Positions 29,195 through 37,646 of a stretch of 64,000 nt of DNA are shown here, in pieces (the first letter of the stretch is position 1; every line of letters begins with the position of its first letter). The translations under genes and the position numbers were made by a program. The DNA is from Thalassospira lucentensis (lineage in GTDB: Bacteria > Pseudomonadota > Alphaproteobacteria > Rhodospirillales > Thalassospiraceae), in the NCBI RefSeq assembly GCF_001613805.1, contig NZ_LPVY01000011.1, positions 147,684 to 211,683 on the forward strand, in the 5' to 3' direction. The notes below the pieces were generated by a model. The model saw nothing but the letters and a program-made list of their open reading frames with translations. It did no database searches and was not told the DNA's origin.

Positions 29195-29309
29195 GCGATC
29201 CCCGTCAAACACATGAAGCGATACGGGACAAGCCCGTATCGCCGATTTGGTGGTCATCCTGCCCGATAGGTCTGACGAAGCAAAGACCCTATCGGATCGG
29301 GGATTGCGA

Positions 29310-29744
29310 TCAGGCAAACTCATGCTGCGCAATACCAAGACGGTTCCAGGCATTCATCGTTGAAATGATGCAGGTCAGCTCGGAAATGGCGTCTTTTTCG
29401 AAATGATCGACAAGATTGCGATAGCTTTGCGAAATACGGTCCTGATCAACGGCCTCTGTCAGGCATTCCGCCCAGTCAAGTGCTGCCCGTTCTGCTTCGT
29501 CATACCCTTTGGCCGCACGCCAGACCGCCAGCATGGTCACCTTGATCGCATCACCGCCGTGATCGGCATGACTTTTGGAATGCATGCGCAGGCAATGCGA
29601 ACATCCATTGATTTGCGACACCCGGCATTCCACCAGATCGCGCAGGACACGCGGGATCTGAGGGTTATCTTCAAGGCTGCTGGCAAGACCCAGCATCGCT
29701 TCAAAAATTTTCGGGCTCGATTTCGGAACGTCAAAACGGCTCAT
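29310..29744 (-). CDS. Carboxymuconolactone decarboxylase/AhpD-like protein (ECF41 partner)
   Basis: A 144-residue all-alpha AhpD-like protein with the redox motif GCSHCLRMH (C-x-x-C-x-x-x-H), followed by helices with ERAALDWAECLTEAV and SELTCIISTMNAWNRLGI. Such proteins act as alkylhydroperoxidase-like disulfide reductases; the real substrate is unknown. Two adjacent ATGs (29747, 29744) are possible starts after GGAG. The gene lies between a recognisable ECF41-type promoter and the sigma-factor gene, so both are probably one autoregulated unit. Confidence 0.85.
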   Translation of the reverse strand: MSRFDVPKSSPKIFEAMLGLASSLEDNPQIPRVLRDLVECRVSQINGCSHCLRMHSKSHADHGGDAIKVTMLAVWRAAKGYDEAERAALDWAECLTEAVDQDRISQSYRNLVDHFEKDAISELTCIISTMNAWNRLGIAQHEFA

Positions 29745-29792
29745 CATGTTTCTCCGTGATTGCAAACCGGGGGAAATCCCCTCTGCAATCAG

Positions 29793-29819
29793 GACGAAAC
29801 AGCTTTGGCCCACGTTACA
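29793..29819 (-). promoter_or_regulatory. Candidate ECF41-dependent promoter of the CMD-sigma unit
   Basis: Read on the minus strand: TGTAACG, 16-base spacer, CGTC. ECF41 promoters are described as TGTCACA and CGTC. The -10 is about 50 bases upstream of the ATG of the AhpD-like gene, a fitting place for autoregulation. Confidence 0.65.
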
Positions 29820-29853
29820 TATCCGACCAAAAAACTTTATAACGCCCGAAATT

Positions 29854-30279
29854 CTACACGATGCGGGTCTTTTTCAGGGCTTCGACAACTTCTTCATGCA
29901 TGACCCAATGCCAGTCTTCGCTGTTTTGCTGCGCACCATCGGCCAATGTGAAAACCGCTGCCAGATAATCGCTGACATCGGATTTGCAGGTCGGCAATTC
30001 GGCCGCTGCCGCAATCTTGCGGGCCAGTTTGCCATATTTCTTGTTTCCGATCCGGGACCCGAAATGACCAATCGTATTTGCCAGTTGATTGCCCGTAATT
30101 TCCCGCCCCGGTGCCTTGGCATGGGCCCGAAGCATATCGCGTTCGCAACTGGATATCTCAATGGATTTAAGCGCACGGACATAATCATCAACGCGGCCGA
30201 TATGCGGTCCGGTACGGTGGGTGATCTGGGTGGAATATGCACGTGTAACCGGGTTATCCCGGTGTGTCATGTTCAGCAT
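29854..30279 (-). CDS. Hypothetical protein with an HNH-nuclease-N-terminus-like module
   Basis: A 141-residue protein starting at an ATG preceded by GGGAGGAAACAAC, a strong ribosome-binding site that overrides the longer frame to 30345. The segment ERDMLRAHAKAPGREITGNQ followed by LANTIG and KKYGKLARKIA resembles a helical module found at the N-terminus of some putative HNH/restriction-like proteins, but no nuclease domain follows. The C-terminal half (DVSDYLAAVFTLADGA ... WHWVMHEEVVEALKK) is unrecognised. Function unknown. Confidence 0.5.
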   Translation of the reverse strand: MLNMTHRDNPVTRAYSTQITHRTGPHIGRVDDYVRALKSIEISSCERDMLRAHAKAPGREITGNQLANTIGHFGSRIGNKKYGKLARKIAAAAELPTCKSDVSDYLAAVFTLADGAQQNSEDWHWVMHEEVVEALKKTRIV

Positions 30280-30436
30280 GTTGTTTCCTCCCGAAGGAAC
30301 AACCGGGTATGAACACCGCGCGCCGTGCCGGTTGACCCACGACACGCATTATCAAAGTTCGGACTCTGCGGCCCGTTTGAACATTGGGTATATATGGGTC
30401 GGGCCATCGCAAAACGACAGCCCGACCGATGCGTTT

Positions 30437-31672
30437 TTACGTAAAACGATAACCGGGTTTGGTGAAAACAAACTGCCCGACCCGCATGCCACCGCCGCCT
30501 TCGCGCTCGTCAAAGGCATTGATGCAGCCCGCCAGATAAAATTCCCACATCCGTTTAAACTCGGTGTCGTATTTTTCCGGGTCAAGCTGATCGGCAATCT
30601 CGCGGAACCGGTCGCGCCATGCGATCAGGGTTCGGGCATAGTTCAGTCCCGCGTGAAAATGCGATGCTTCGACTTTAAGGTCGGCATTCTCGGCAGCTTC
30701 GATAACTTCGTGCACCGCCGGAATATATCCTCCCGGGAAGATGTATCGATCAATCCAGGGCGACGTAAAATCCGGACGCGGCTTGATGATCGTATGGATC
30801 ACCGCCCGTCCCCCGGCTTTCAGCAATTTGCCGACCTTCTCGAAATAGGTTTTGAACTGCGGCCGCCCGACATGTTCAAACATGCCAACCGAAACAACCC
30901 GGTCGTACTTGCCTTCATTCGCATCGGCAAACAGCCGGTAATCCAGAAGATGATAGCCAAGACCTTCGTGGAAGTTATCAGGCAGTTCCTCTTTGCGTTC
31001 CAGCGCCCAGTTATATTGCTCGGTCGAAAGCGTAATACCGTGCACCTCCGCCCCCGTCGTGCGCCGGATAAAGCGGCTAAGCCCGCCCCAGCCACAGCCA
31101 ATATCAACCACCCGAAGATCGGGTTGATCGATCTTCAGACGCTGGGTCGTCAGGCTCATCTTGCGGTTTTGAGCTTCTTCCAGTGTCTGGGCACCATCAT
31201 CCCAGAAGGCGCAGGAATACTGCATTTCCGGATCAAGAAACCGGGTATAAAGGTCGTTGCCGATATCATAATGATGGCGCACGCGCCGTGACGCGGCCTT
31301 GACCGAGGTAAATTGCGCGATCTGGAATTTAAGCGCCTGCAGCTTTTCGATAAAAAGGCCAAATCCGTTTGCCGAATGGCCGCCTTCGAAATTAAGCCGC
31401 AAGACCCTGATCAGATCTTCCATCTCGCCGGAAACAACATCGAAACCGCCACGCATATAGGATTCGCCAAATCCCGGATCAGGACTTAGCGCCATTTTCA
31501 ATGTGTCGCTCCAGTTCGGTACAGTCATTGTTGCCCTGGGATCGCTGCCATCCCCCAGAACAATCTCGTGTCTATCGTCCGCCCGGAATACCAGTGTTCC
31601 GCGCGTGACATGTTCCCGGAAAAAATCGAGAACCTTTTTTTGTGTCCAGTCCAATGTCATCGGGTACGTCAT
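30437..31672 (-). CDS. cfa: Cyclopropane-fatty-acyl-phospholipid synthase
   Basis: A 411-residue SAM-dependent enzyme that turns cis-unsaturated acyl chains of membrane phospholipids into cyclopropanes. It has an N-terminal Cfa-type domain with YMRGGFDV, then the methyltransferase with RVVDIGCGWGGLSRF (SAM loop), HYDIGNDLYTRFLDP, VSVGMFEHVGRPQFKTYF and a C-terminal FHAGLNYARTLIAWRDRF. AGGA six bases before the ATG supports the start. The gene is alone. Confidence 0.94.
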   Translation of the reverse strand: MTYPMTLDWTQKKVLDFFREHVTRGTLVFRADDRHEIVLGDGSDPRATMTVPNWSDTLKMALSPDPGFGESYMRGGFDVVSGEMEDLIRVLRLNFEGGHSANGFGLFIEKLQALKFQIAQFTSVKAASRRVRHHYDIGNDLYTRFLDPEMQYSCAFWDDGAQTLEEAQNRKMSLTTQRLKIDQPDLRVVDIGCGWGGLSRFIRRTTGAEVHGITLSTEQYNWALERKEELPDNFHEGLGYHLLDYRLFADANEGKYDRVVSVGMFEHVGRPQFKTYFEKVGKLLKAGGRAVIHTIIKPRPDFTSPWIDRYIFPGGYIPAVHEVIEAAENADLKVEASHFHAGLNYARTLIAWRDRFREIADQLDPEKYDTEFKRMWEFYLAGCINAFDEREGGGGMRVGQFVFTKPGYRFT

Positions 31673-32091
31673 CTGCCGTCCTTTTTAAGCCGGAAATGCC
31701 ATCGCCCCACGTAAAACCCGTTGCCGGATTTCACATAAGTACCGGACCCTAAATCAGGATCGTCTGGTCAATCGTTCGAAAAGGAAATGCGGAAACGGCT
31801 AGTCTATAGGCCGCGCACCCGCAGACAGTGAAAACAGAAAACTCAAAGCCGGGGCCGAACGATTCTGATTTAGGGTTCGGTACTCGAACCCCATGGATAA
31901 TTCTGCCAGATTTTTTTGCAATCTCAAGAGGTAATAGCCAATGATCTCCTTGCGTGCACCTCGATAAAACCTTACATCTCGCGTCATACTGTACAGACGA
32001 TTATCCACAGGCATATGCAAAACGCGACTGTCCTCTACCAAAGAAGGGCAAAGTGTACGAGCACTGCCAGAATGACTGAAAGAGGCTCCTG
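31673..32091. other. Gene-free region between cfa and asd
   Basis: A 419-base stretch between divergent cfa and asd. It contains the inverted-repeat element at 31739-31883 and must hold promoters of both genes, though I see no clear -35/-10 pair. An 80-codon frame on the minus strand (31799-32041) lacks a ribosome-binding site and a recognisable product and is not called. Confidence 0.6.
31739..31883. repeat. 145-bp element bounded by 25-bp imperfect inverted repeats
   Basis: Left arm 31739-31763 begins GTACCGGACCCTAAATC; right arm 31859-31883 ends GATTTAGGGTTCGGTAC. The arms are complementary at 23 of 25 positions. The spacer is 95 bases. No target-site duplication is evident at the outer ends. 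Confidence 0.7.
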
Positions 32092-33111
32092 ATGGGCTAT
32101 AAAATCGCCGTTGTCGGCGCGACCGGAAATGTCGGGCGCGAGATGCTCAACACCCTTGAAGAACGCCAATTTCCGGCCGATGAAATTTTCGCACTCGCCT
32201 CCTCGCGTTCGGTCGGCCGCGAACTGGATTACGGTGACAAGGAAATCAAGGTCGTAGATGCCGCAACCTTCGATTTTTCCAAGGTCGATATCGCGCTGTT
32301 CTCTGCCGGTGGTGCAACGGCCAAAACGCTGGCGCCCAAGGCTGCTGCTGCGGGTTGCGTTGTCATCGACAATTCCAGCTACTGGCGGATGGAGCCCGGT
32401 GTACCGCTGGTCGTGCCAGAGGTAAATGGTGCCGCGCTGGCCGGTTACGCCAAGAAAAACATCATCGCCAATCCGAACTGTTCGACCATTCAGATGGTCA
32501 TGGCGCTTAAACCCCTGCATGACCTGCAACCGATCAAACGCGTTGTCGTTGCAACCTATCAGTCGGTTTCCGGTGCCGGTCGGTTGGCGATGGATGAGCT
32601 GTTCAATCAGACCAAGGGCATTTACGTCAACGATCTGCCGGTCAAGGAACAATTCACCAAACAGATCGCCTTTAACGTCATTCCGCATATCGACGAATTC
32701 ATGGATGACGGTTCAACCCGCGAAGAATGGAAAATGACCGCCGAAACCCGCAAAATCCTCGATCCGGATATCGCGGTTCATGCGACCTGCGTTCGCGTCC
32801 CGGTTTTTGTCGGCCATGCCGAAGCGGTGAATATCGAATTCGAACAGCCTGTCACAGTCGAAGAAGCCCGTAAGGCAATGAAGGACTTCCCCGGCGTCTC
32901 CGTTGTCGATTACCGCCAGGACGAGGGATATGTCACCCCTCAGGAAGTCCAGGGCGAGGACAATGTTTTTGTCTCGCGCGTGCGCAAGGACCCGACGGTT
33001 GAAAACGGTCTTTCGCTTTGGTGTGTTGGCGACAACCTGCGGAAAGGAGCCGCCCTTAACGCGGTCCAGATCGCCGAAATGCTGGTCGCGGAATATCTGC
33101 CAAAGAAATAA
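32092..33111 (+). CDS. asd: Aspartate-semialdehyde dehydrogenase
   Basis: A 339-residue NADPH-dependent enzyme of the lysine/threonine/methionine/DAP pathway. The N-terminal Rossmann motif is VVGATGNVGREML, the catalytic Cys130 lies in NPNCSTIQM, and SGAGRLAMDEL and HATCVRVPVFVGHAE are further signatures. It pairs functionally with dapF in this window for DAP supply. Followed by a strong terminator. Confidence 0.96.
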   Translation: MGYKIAVVGATGNVGREMLNTLEERQFPADEIFALASSRSVGRELDYGDKEIKVVDAATFDFSKVDIALFSAGGATAKTLAPKAAAAGCVVIDNSSYWRMEPGVPLVVPEVNGAALAGYAKKNIIANPNCSTIQMVMALKPLHDLQPIKRVVVATYQSVSGAGRLAMDELFNQTKGIYVNDLPVKEQFTKQIAFNVIPHIDEFMDDGSTREEWKMTAETRKILDPDIAVHATCVRVPVFVGHAEAVNIEFEQPVTVEEARKAMKDFPGVSVVDYRQDEGYVTPQEVQGEDNVFVSRVRKDPTVENGLSLWCVGDNLRKGAALNAVQIAEMLVAEYLPKK

Positions 33112-33135
33112 TCGCAACCGCAATGAACGTCTTCG

Positions 33136-33166
33136 AAACCCGCCGATCCCGGCGGGTTTCTTTTTG
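33136..33166 (+). terminator. Intrinsic terminator after asd
   Basis: AAACCCGCCG, loop ATCC, CGGCGGGTTT and then CTTTTTG: 10 perfect pairs, 25 bases after the asd stop. Confidence 0.9.
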
Positions 33167-33284
33167 TCCGGATCATTCCCGCTGGTCAGAGCCGCAAAAA
33201 AACGATAGGGAATTTAGGATAGACTGATCAACGCACGCGCCATCAGTGTTGCGATCCATAAAGAAAAATAAATCGAGGACAGGG

Positions 33285-34238
33285 ATGGTTAAACGAACAC
33301 GCAAAGAAGCTGCAAGGCTTGACGAAGCCGCCCGCGCGGGCTGGCTGTATTACTGCGCTGGCAACACGCAGGACGAAATCGCCACCAAACTTGGTGTTTC
33401 GCGTCCGACCGCACAGCGTCTGGTGTCTGCCGCCATTAGCGAAGGGCTGGTCAAGGTTCGCCTTGATCATCCGATTGCGCGCTGCATGGAACTGGCCGCT
33501 TCGCTGTGCAAGGAATACGGCCTTGCCAATTGTGATGTGGTGCCAACCGATCCGGCCGCTCCCGATGCCATGTTTGGCATGACGCAGACGGCTGCGACCT
33601 ATCTTGAACGCGTTCTGCTATCCCCTGATCCCAAGATCATCGCGGTGGGCACGGGGCGCGCCATGCGTGGCATGGTCGACGAAGTTCAACGCGTCGATGC
33701 CCGCCATCACAAGATCGTATCGCTGGTCGGGACGATTGCCCATGACGGTGCGGCAAGTTTTTATGATGCGGTCACCGATCTGGCCGACCGGACCCGCGCG
33801 CCGCACTATCCCTTACCGATCCCGGTGATTGTCGAAAGTGCCAATGTGCGCGCCCAGATGCAGCAACAGCCACCCATGGATAACATCATGCATCTGGCAG
33901 CCAAGGCCGATGTGCGCTTTGTCGGGGTTGGTGATCTTGGCGCCGACGCACCGCTTTATATTGATGGCTTCATCAGCAAGGATGAATTGCGGTCGCTTCA
34001 AAAGAACGGCGGCATCGGCGAGGTAGTCAGTTGGTCATTCGATGAAAATGGCGTGATCCTTGACCATGATGTCAATCACCGCGTCACCAGTGCACCGATC
34101 CATATTCCGGCGCAAAATACGATTGCTGTTGCCAAGGGTGCGAAAAAAGTCGCCGCGATTCGCGGGGCGATGCGCGGCAAACTGATTACCACACTGATCA
34201 CGGACGAAGCCACCGCCGAAGCTTTGCTGCGCGCATAA
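33285..34238 (+). CDS. SorC/DeoR-family sugar-binding transcription regulator
   Basis: A 317-residue regulator: N-terminal HTH (AGWLYYCAGNTQDEIATKLG followed by VSRPTAQRLVSAAI) and a C-terminal sugar-phosphate-isomerase-like effector domain (about 60-317). This architecture is that of SorC/SmoC-type regulators, which sense a polyol or phosphosugar. ATG at 33285 is preferred over a start at 33246 because it follows GAGGACAGGG. It is upstream of and co-oriented with a polyol ABC transporter, with a terminator between them and TGA...TCA palindromes before the transporter genes. Confidence 0.85.
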   Translation: MVKRTRKEAARLDEAARAGWLYYCAGNTQDEIATKLGVSRPTAQRLVSAAISEGLVKVRLDHPIARCMELAASLCKEYGLANCDVVPTDPAAPDAMFGMTQTAATYLERVLLSPDPKIIAVGTGRAMRGMVDEVQRVDARHHKIVSLVGTIAHDGAASFYDAVTDLADRTRAPHYPLPIPVIVESANVRAQMQQQPPMDNIMHLAAKADVRFVGVGDLGADAPLYIDGFISKDELRSLQKNGGIGEVVSWSFDENGVILDHDVNHRVTSAPIHIPAQNTIAVAKGAKKVAAIRGAMRGKLITTLITDEATAEALLRA

Positions 34239-34274
34239 CCGCCGCAAAACGCCTTTTGAATCAAGATAAAGAAC

Positions 34275-34306
34275 AACCCCGTCAAAAGTTTTGGCGGGGT
34301 TTTCTT
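34275..34306 (+). terminator. Intrinsic terminator after the SorC-type regulator
   Basis: AACCCCGTCAAAA and TTTTGGCGGGGTT pair with one G-U, followed by TTCTT. It separates the regulator from the transporter transcript. Confidence 0.85.
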
Positions 34307-34350
34307 GTTGCAGCGCAAAAACGATTTCGTTTGACAAACACCCCTCAAAT

Positions 34351-34383
34351 TGAGTGAATGCTCATTACCTGAACAAATGATCA
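34351..34383. promoter_or_regulatory. Paired palindromes (candidate operator) upstream of the polyol transporter
   Basis: TGAGTGAATGCTCA (34351-34364) and TGAACAAATGATCA (34370-34383) each have TGA...TCA ends and a centre spacing of 19 bases. A TTGACA at 34331-34336 upstream could be the -35. The neighbouring SorC-type regulator is the likely ligand. Confidence 0.5.
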
Positions 34384-34433
34384 AACGGGCAAGATAATTT
34401 GCCCATCGGGTACACAGTCCTTTGGGAGGAACT

Positions 34434-35747
34434 ATGAAACGCGTAACGGGAGCAGCGCTTTGCGCGCTGTTGGCAGGCGGTGTCGCATTCTCCGCCAATG
34501 CCGAAACAAAACTTACCATTGCTACCGTGAACAACGGTGACATGATCCGCATGCAGAAGCTGACGGACGACTTCACCTCCAAAAACCCCGACATTTCCCT
34601 TGAATGGGTTACGCTCGAAGAAAACACCCTGCGTCAACGTGTCACCACCGACATCGCCACCAAGGGCGGTCAGTATGACATCATGACCATCGGCACCTAC
34701 GAGGTTCCGATCTGGGCCGAAAAGGGCTGGCTGGCACCGCTCGATAACCTTGGTGCCGATTACGATACCGATGACATCATGCCCGCCATCCGTTCCGCCG
34801 TAAGCAACGATGGCAAGCTTTATGCGGCACCTTTCTATGCCGAAAGCTCGATGATGATGTACCGCACCGATCTGTTTGAAAAAGCAGGCATCACCATCAA
34901 TGGTCGCCTGACCTGGGACCAGACGCTCGACATTGCCAAAAAGCTTCATGACCCGGATAACGGTGTTTATGGCATCTGCCTGCGCGGCAAGGCCGGCTGG
35001 GGCGAAAACATGGCGCTGATCACCACCATGGGCAATGCCTATGGCGCGCGCCTGTTTGACGAGAACTGGAACCCGACCTTCGACAGCGCCGAATGGAAAA
35101 ACGCACTCGACATGTATGTCGAAATTCTCGGCAAATATGGTCCTCCGGGCGCAACCTCGAACGGCTTTAACGAAAACCTTTCGCTGTTCAACTCGGGCAA
35201 ATGCGGCATGTGGATTGATGCAACCGTTGCAGCATCCTTTGTCAGCAACCCGAAAGAATCTACCGTTGCCGACAAGGTTGGCTTCACCGAAGCCCCATGT
35301 GCCGAAACCTGCACTGGAGCCAACTGGCTCTGGGCATGGAACCTTGGCATCCCGACCGGCTCCCAGAAAGTCGAAGCCGCCCAGAAATTCATCGCTTGGG
35401 CAACCTCGAAAGACTATCTGGAACTCGTAGCCTCCAAGGAAGGCTGGGCCAACGTACCGCCGGGTACCCGTATGTCCCTGTACGAAAACCCGAAATATCT
35501 GGAAGCCGCACCGTTTGCTGACGAGACCCTTCTCGCCATAGACAGTGCCGATCCGATCAATTCGACCATGAAGCCGAAGCCTTATGTCGGTGTTCAGTTT
35601 GCCGCTATCCCTGAATTCCAGGGTATCGGCACCACGGTAGGCCAGCAGTTCTCTGCCGCATTGGCCGGTTCCTCGACTGTTGAAGATGCGCTTGCAGCCG
35701 CTCAGTCAGGCACCGACCGCACCATGCGCAAGGCTGGTTACTACTGA
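34434..35747 (+). CDS. smoE: Polyol ABC transporter substrate-binding protein (SmoE-like)
   Basis: A 437-residue periplasmic binding protein of the CUT1 class. A signal peptide of about 24 residues ends at SANA. The mature protein starts ETKLTIATVNNGDMIRMQKL and includes YDIMTIGTYEVPIWAEKGWL and APFYAESSMMMYRTDLFEKA, close to sorbitol/mannitol binders such as SmoE of Rhodobacter. ATG at 34434 follows GGGAGGA; the TTG at 34422 is rejected. First gene of the transporter operon. Ligand inferred as a hexitol. Confidence 0.82.
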   Translation: MKRVTGAALCALLAGGVAFSANAETKLTIATVNNGDMIRMQKLTDDFTSKNPDISLEWVTLEENTLRQRVTTDIATKGGQYDIMTIGTYEVPIWAEKGWLAPLDNLGADYDTDDIMPAIRSAVSNDGKLYAAPFYAESSMMMYRTDLFEKAGITINGRLTWDQTLDIAKKLHDPDNGVYGICLRGKAGWGENMALITTMGNAYGARLFDENWNPTFDSAEWKNALDMYVEILGKYGPPGATSNGFNENLSLFNSGKCGMWIDATVAASFVSNPKESTVADKVGFTEAPCAETCTGANWLWAWNLGIPTGSQKVEAAQKFIAWATSKDYLELVASKEGWANVPPGTRMSLYENPKYLEAAPFADETLLAIDSADPINSTMKPKPYVGVQFAAIPEFQGIGTTVGQQFSAALAGSSTVEDALAAAQSGTDRTMRKAGYY

Positions 35748-35753
35748 TGCATG

Positions 35754-35844
35754 ACAGGCCAGTGCTCTGCTCCGTGCAATGAGTTCTGGCCTGTGCCTCC
35801 TTGACCTGATGAACTTGGGGTGGCGGCACTTCTGACCGCCACCC
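35754..35844 (+). other. Two stable hairpins between the binding-protein and permease genes
   Basis: Hairpin one pairs ACAGGCCAG (35754-35762) with CTGGCCTGT (35786-35794). Hairpin two pairs GGGTGGCGG (35818-35826) with CCGCCACCC (35836-35844) around a 9-base loop and is followed by TCTTTCC. Such structures usually protect the upstream mRNA end or partly stop transcription, giving more binding protein than permease. Confidence 0.65.
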
Positions 35845-35893
35845 TCTTTCCATCCGGATCGAGGCAACAGGGACTTCAAACAGGGAGCACATC

Positions 35894-36766
35894 ATGTCGA
35901 CACGGTCCTCTACCCTGACCGGGCGCATTATGTCTGCACCGTCGATCATCGCGCTGTTCTTGTGGATGATCGTGCCGTTGGGCATGACAATTTATTTTTC
36001 GTTCCTGCGTTACAACCTGCTCTCTCCCGGTATGGAAGAATGGGTCGGCACGCTGAACTATGAATTCTTCCTGACCGACCCGGCATTCTTTGCGTCGCTC
36101 GCCAATACGCTTCTGCTTGTCGGATCGGTACTTGTGATCACGGTGGTCGGCGGTGTTCTGCTGGGCCTGATGCTGGATCAGCCGATTTTTGGCCGCGGCA
36201 TCCTGCGCCTGCTGGTGATTGCCCCCTTCTTTATCATGCCGACCGTGAATGCGCTGGTTTGGAAAAACCTTCTGATGCATCCGGTATCGGGCATGTTTGC
36301 CTGGATCGCGAACTCGCTTGGCTTCCAGTCCATCGACTGGTTTTCCGAGGCACCGCTAACGGCCATCATCATCATGGTGTCATGGCAATGGCTGCCCTTT
36401 GCCGTTCTGATCCTGCTGACCGCCCTTCAGTCGCTTGACCGCGATCAGAAGGAAGCCGCCCAGATGGATGGCGCCGGTCCGGTTTCGATTTTCTTCTATA
36501 TCACGCTGCCCCATCTCAGCCGTGCGATCACGGTCGTCGTGCTGATCGAAACGATCTTCCTGCTGACCGTCTTTGCCGAAATTTTCGTGACCACCGGTGG
36601 TGGCCCGGGTCTGGCAACGACGAACATTGCCTTCCTCGTCTATACGCAGGCTTTGCTGCAATACGACGTTGGCGGCGCATCGGCGGGCGGCATTGTCGCT
36701 GTCGTTCTGGCAAATATCGTGGCGATCTTCCTGATCCGCCTCATTGGCAAGAACCTGGACAGGTAA
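35894..36766 (+). CDS. smoF: Polyol ABC transporter permease (SmoF-like)
   Basis: A 290-residue MalF-type permease with six membrane helices. The EAA loop reads EAAQMDGAGPVSIFFYITLP, the contact site for the ATPase. Start region ends with MSAPSIIALFLWMIVPLGMT. The gene begins after the hairpin-rich gap and ends 10 bases before the second permease. Confidence 0.88.
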   Translation: MSTRSSTLTGRIMSAPSIIALFLWMIVPLGMTIYFSFLRYNLLSPGMEEWVGTLNYEFFLTDPAFFASLANTLLLVGSVLVITVVGGVLLGLMLDQPIFGRGILRLLVIAPFFIMPTVNALVWKNLLMHPVSGMFAWIANSLGFQSIDWFSEAPLTAIIIMVSWQWLPFAVLILLTALQSLDRDQKEAAQMDGAGPVSIFFYITLPHLSRAITVVVLIETIFLLTVFAEIFVTTGGGPGLATTNIAFLVYTQALLQYDVGGASAGGIVAVVLANIVAIFLIRLIGKNLDR

Positions 36767-36776
36767 GGGACACGAG

Positions 36777-37607
36777 ATGGAAAACAAACAAACACCCCTT
36801 GGCCATATCGGTTTCTCGATCTTTGCCTGGATTGTTGGCCTTCTGATCTTCTTCCCGATTTTCTGGATGGTCCTGACCAGCTTCAAGACCGAACTTGAAG
36901 CCGTATCGATACCGCCAAGCTTCATTTCGTTTGACTGGACGCTGGAAAACTATGCCGAGGTTCAGGCACGATCCGATTATTTCCGGTTTGCCATGAATTC
37001 GGTCATCCTGTCGGTCGGCTCAACTCTGGTGGGTCTGCTTTTTGCGGTGCCCTGCGCATGGGCCATGGCCTTCAACCCGACCAAACGAACCAAAGACGCC
37101 CTTCTCTGGATGCTGTCGACCAAGATGATGCCACCGGTCGGCGTGCTGGTACCGATCTATCTGGTGTTCCGCGACTGGGGCCTGCTTGATACCCGGTTCG
37201 GTCTGATCATGGTTCTGTTCCTGATGAACCTGCCGATCATGGTCTGGATGCTTTACACCTATTTCAAGGAAATCCCGAGCGACATCCTTGAAGCCGCCCG
37301 CATGGATGGCGCCACCCTGCCCAAGGAAATCATCTTTGTGCTGTTGCCAATGGCGGTTCCGGGCATTGCATCGACCATGCTGCTCAACATCATCCTGGCC
37401 TGGAACGAAGCTTTCTGGACCCTGAACCTGACCACCGCTGATGCCGCACCGCTGACCGCTTTCATTGCATCCTATTCCAGTCCGGAAGGGTTGTTCTGGT
37501 CCAAGCTTTCGGCGGCCTCGACGCTGGCGGTTGCTCCGATCCTTATCATCGGCTGGTTCTCGCAGAAGCAGCTTGTTCGTGGCCTGACATTTGGCGCGGT
37601 CAAGTAA
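36777..37607 (+). CDS. smoG: Polyol ABC transporter permease (SmoG-like)
   Basis: A 276-residue MalG-type permease with six helices. The EAA loop is LEAARMDGATLPKEIIFVLLP, cut here to its key residues EAA...G. NLTTADAAPLTAFIASY resembles the C-terminal part of SmoG/MtlG proteins. ATG at 36777 (MENKQTPLGHIGFS) is chosen over an in-frame GTG/TTG-type start at 36744 that would overlap the first permease. Confidence 0.87.
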   Translation: MENKQTPLGHIGFSIFAWIVGLLIFFPIFWMVLTSFKTELEAVSIPPSFISFDWTLENYAEVQARSDYFRFAMNSVILSVGSTLVGLLFAVPCAWAMAFNPTKRTKDALLWMLSTKMMPPVGVLVPIYLVFRDWGLLDTRFGLIMVLFLMNLPIMVWMLYTYFKEIPSDILEAARMDGATLPKEIIFVLLPMAVPGIASTMLLNIILAWNEAFWTLNLTTADAAPLTAFIASYSSPEGLFWSKLSAASTLAVAPILIIGWFSQKQLVRGLTFGAVK

Positions 37608-37646
37608 CCGCTGCCTGATCGAAATTCAACAAGAAGGAACACCGAA

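Noticed and set aside
31799..32041. 80-codon minus-strand ORF
   Set aside because: Overlaps the inverted-repeat element, lacks a ribosome-binding site and a recognisable product.
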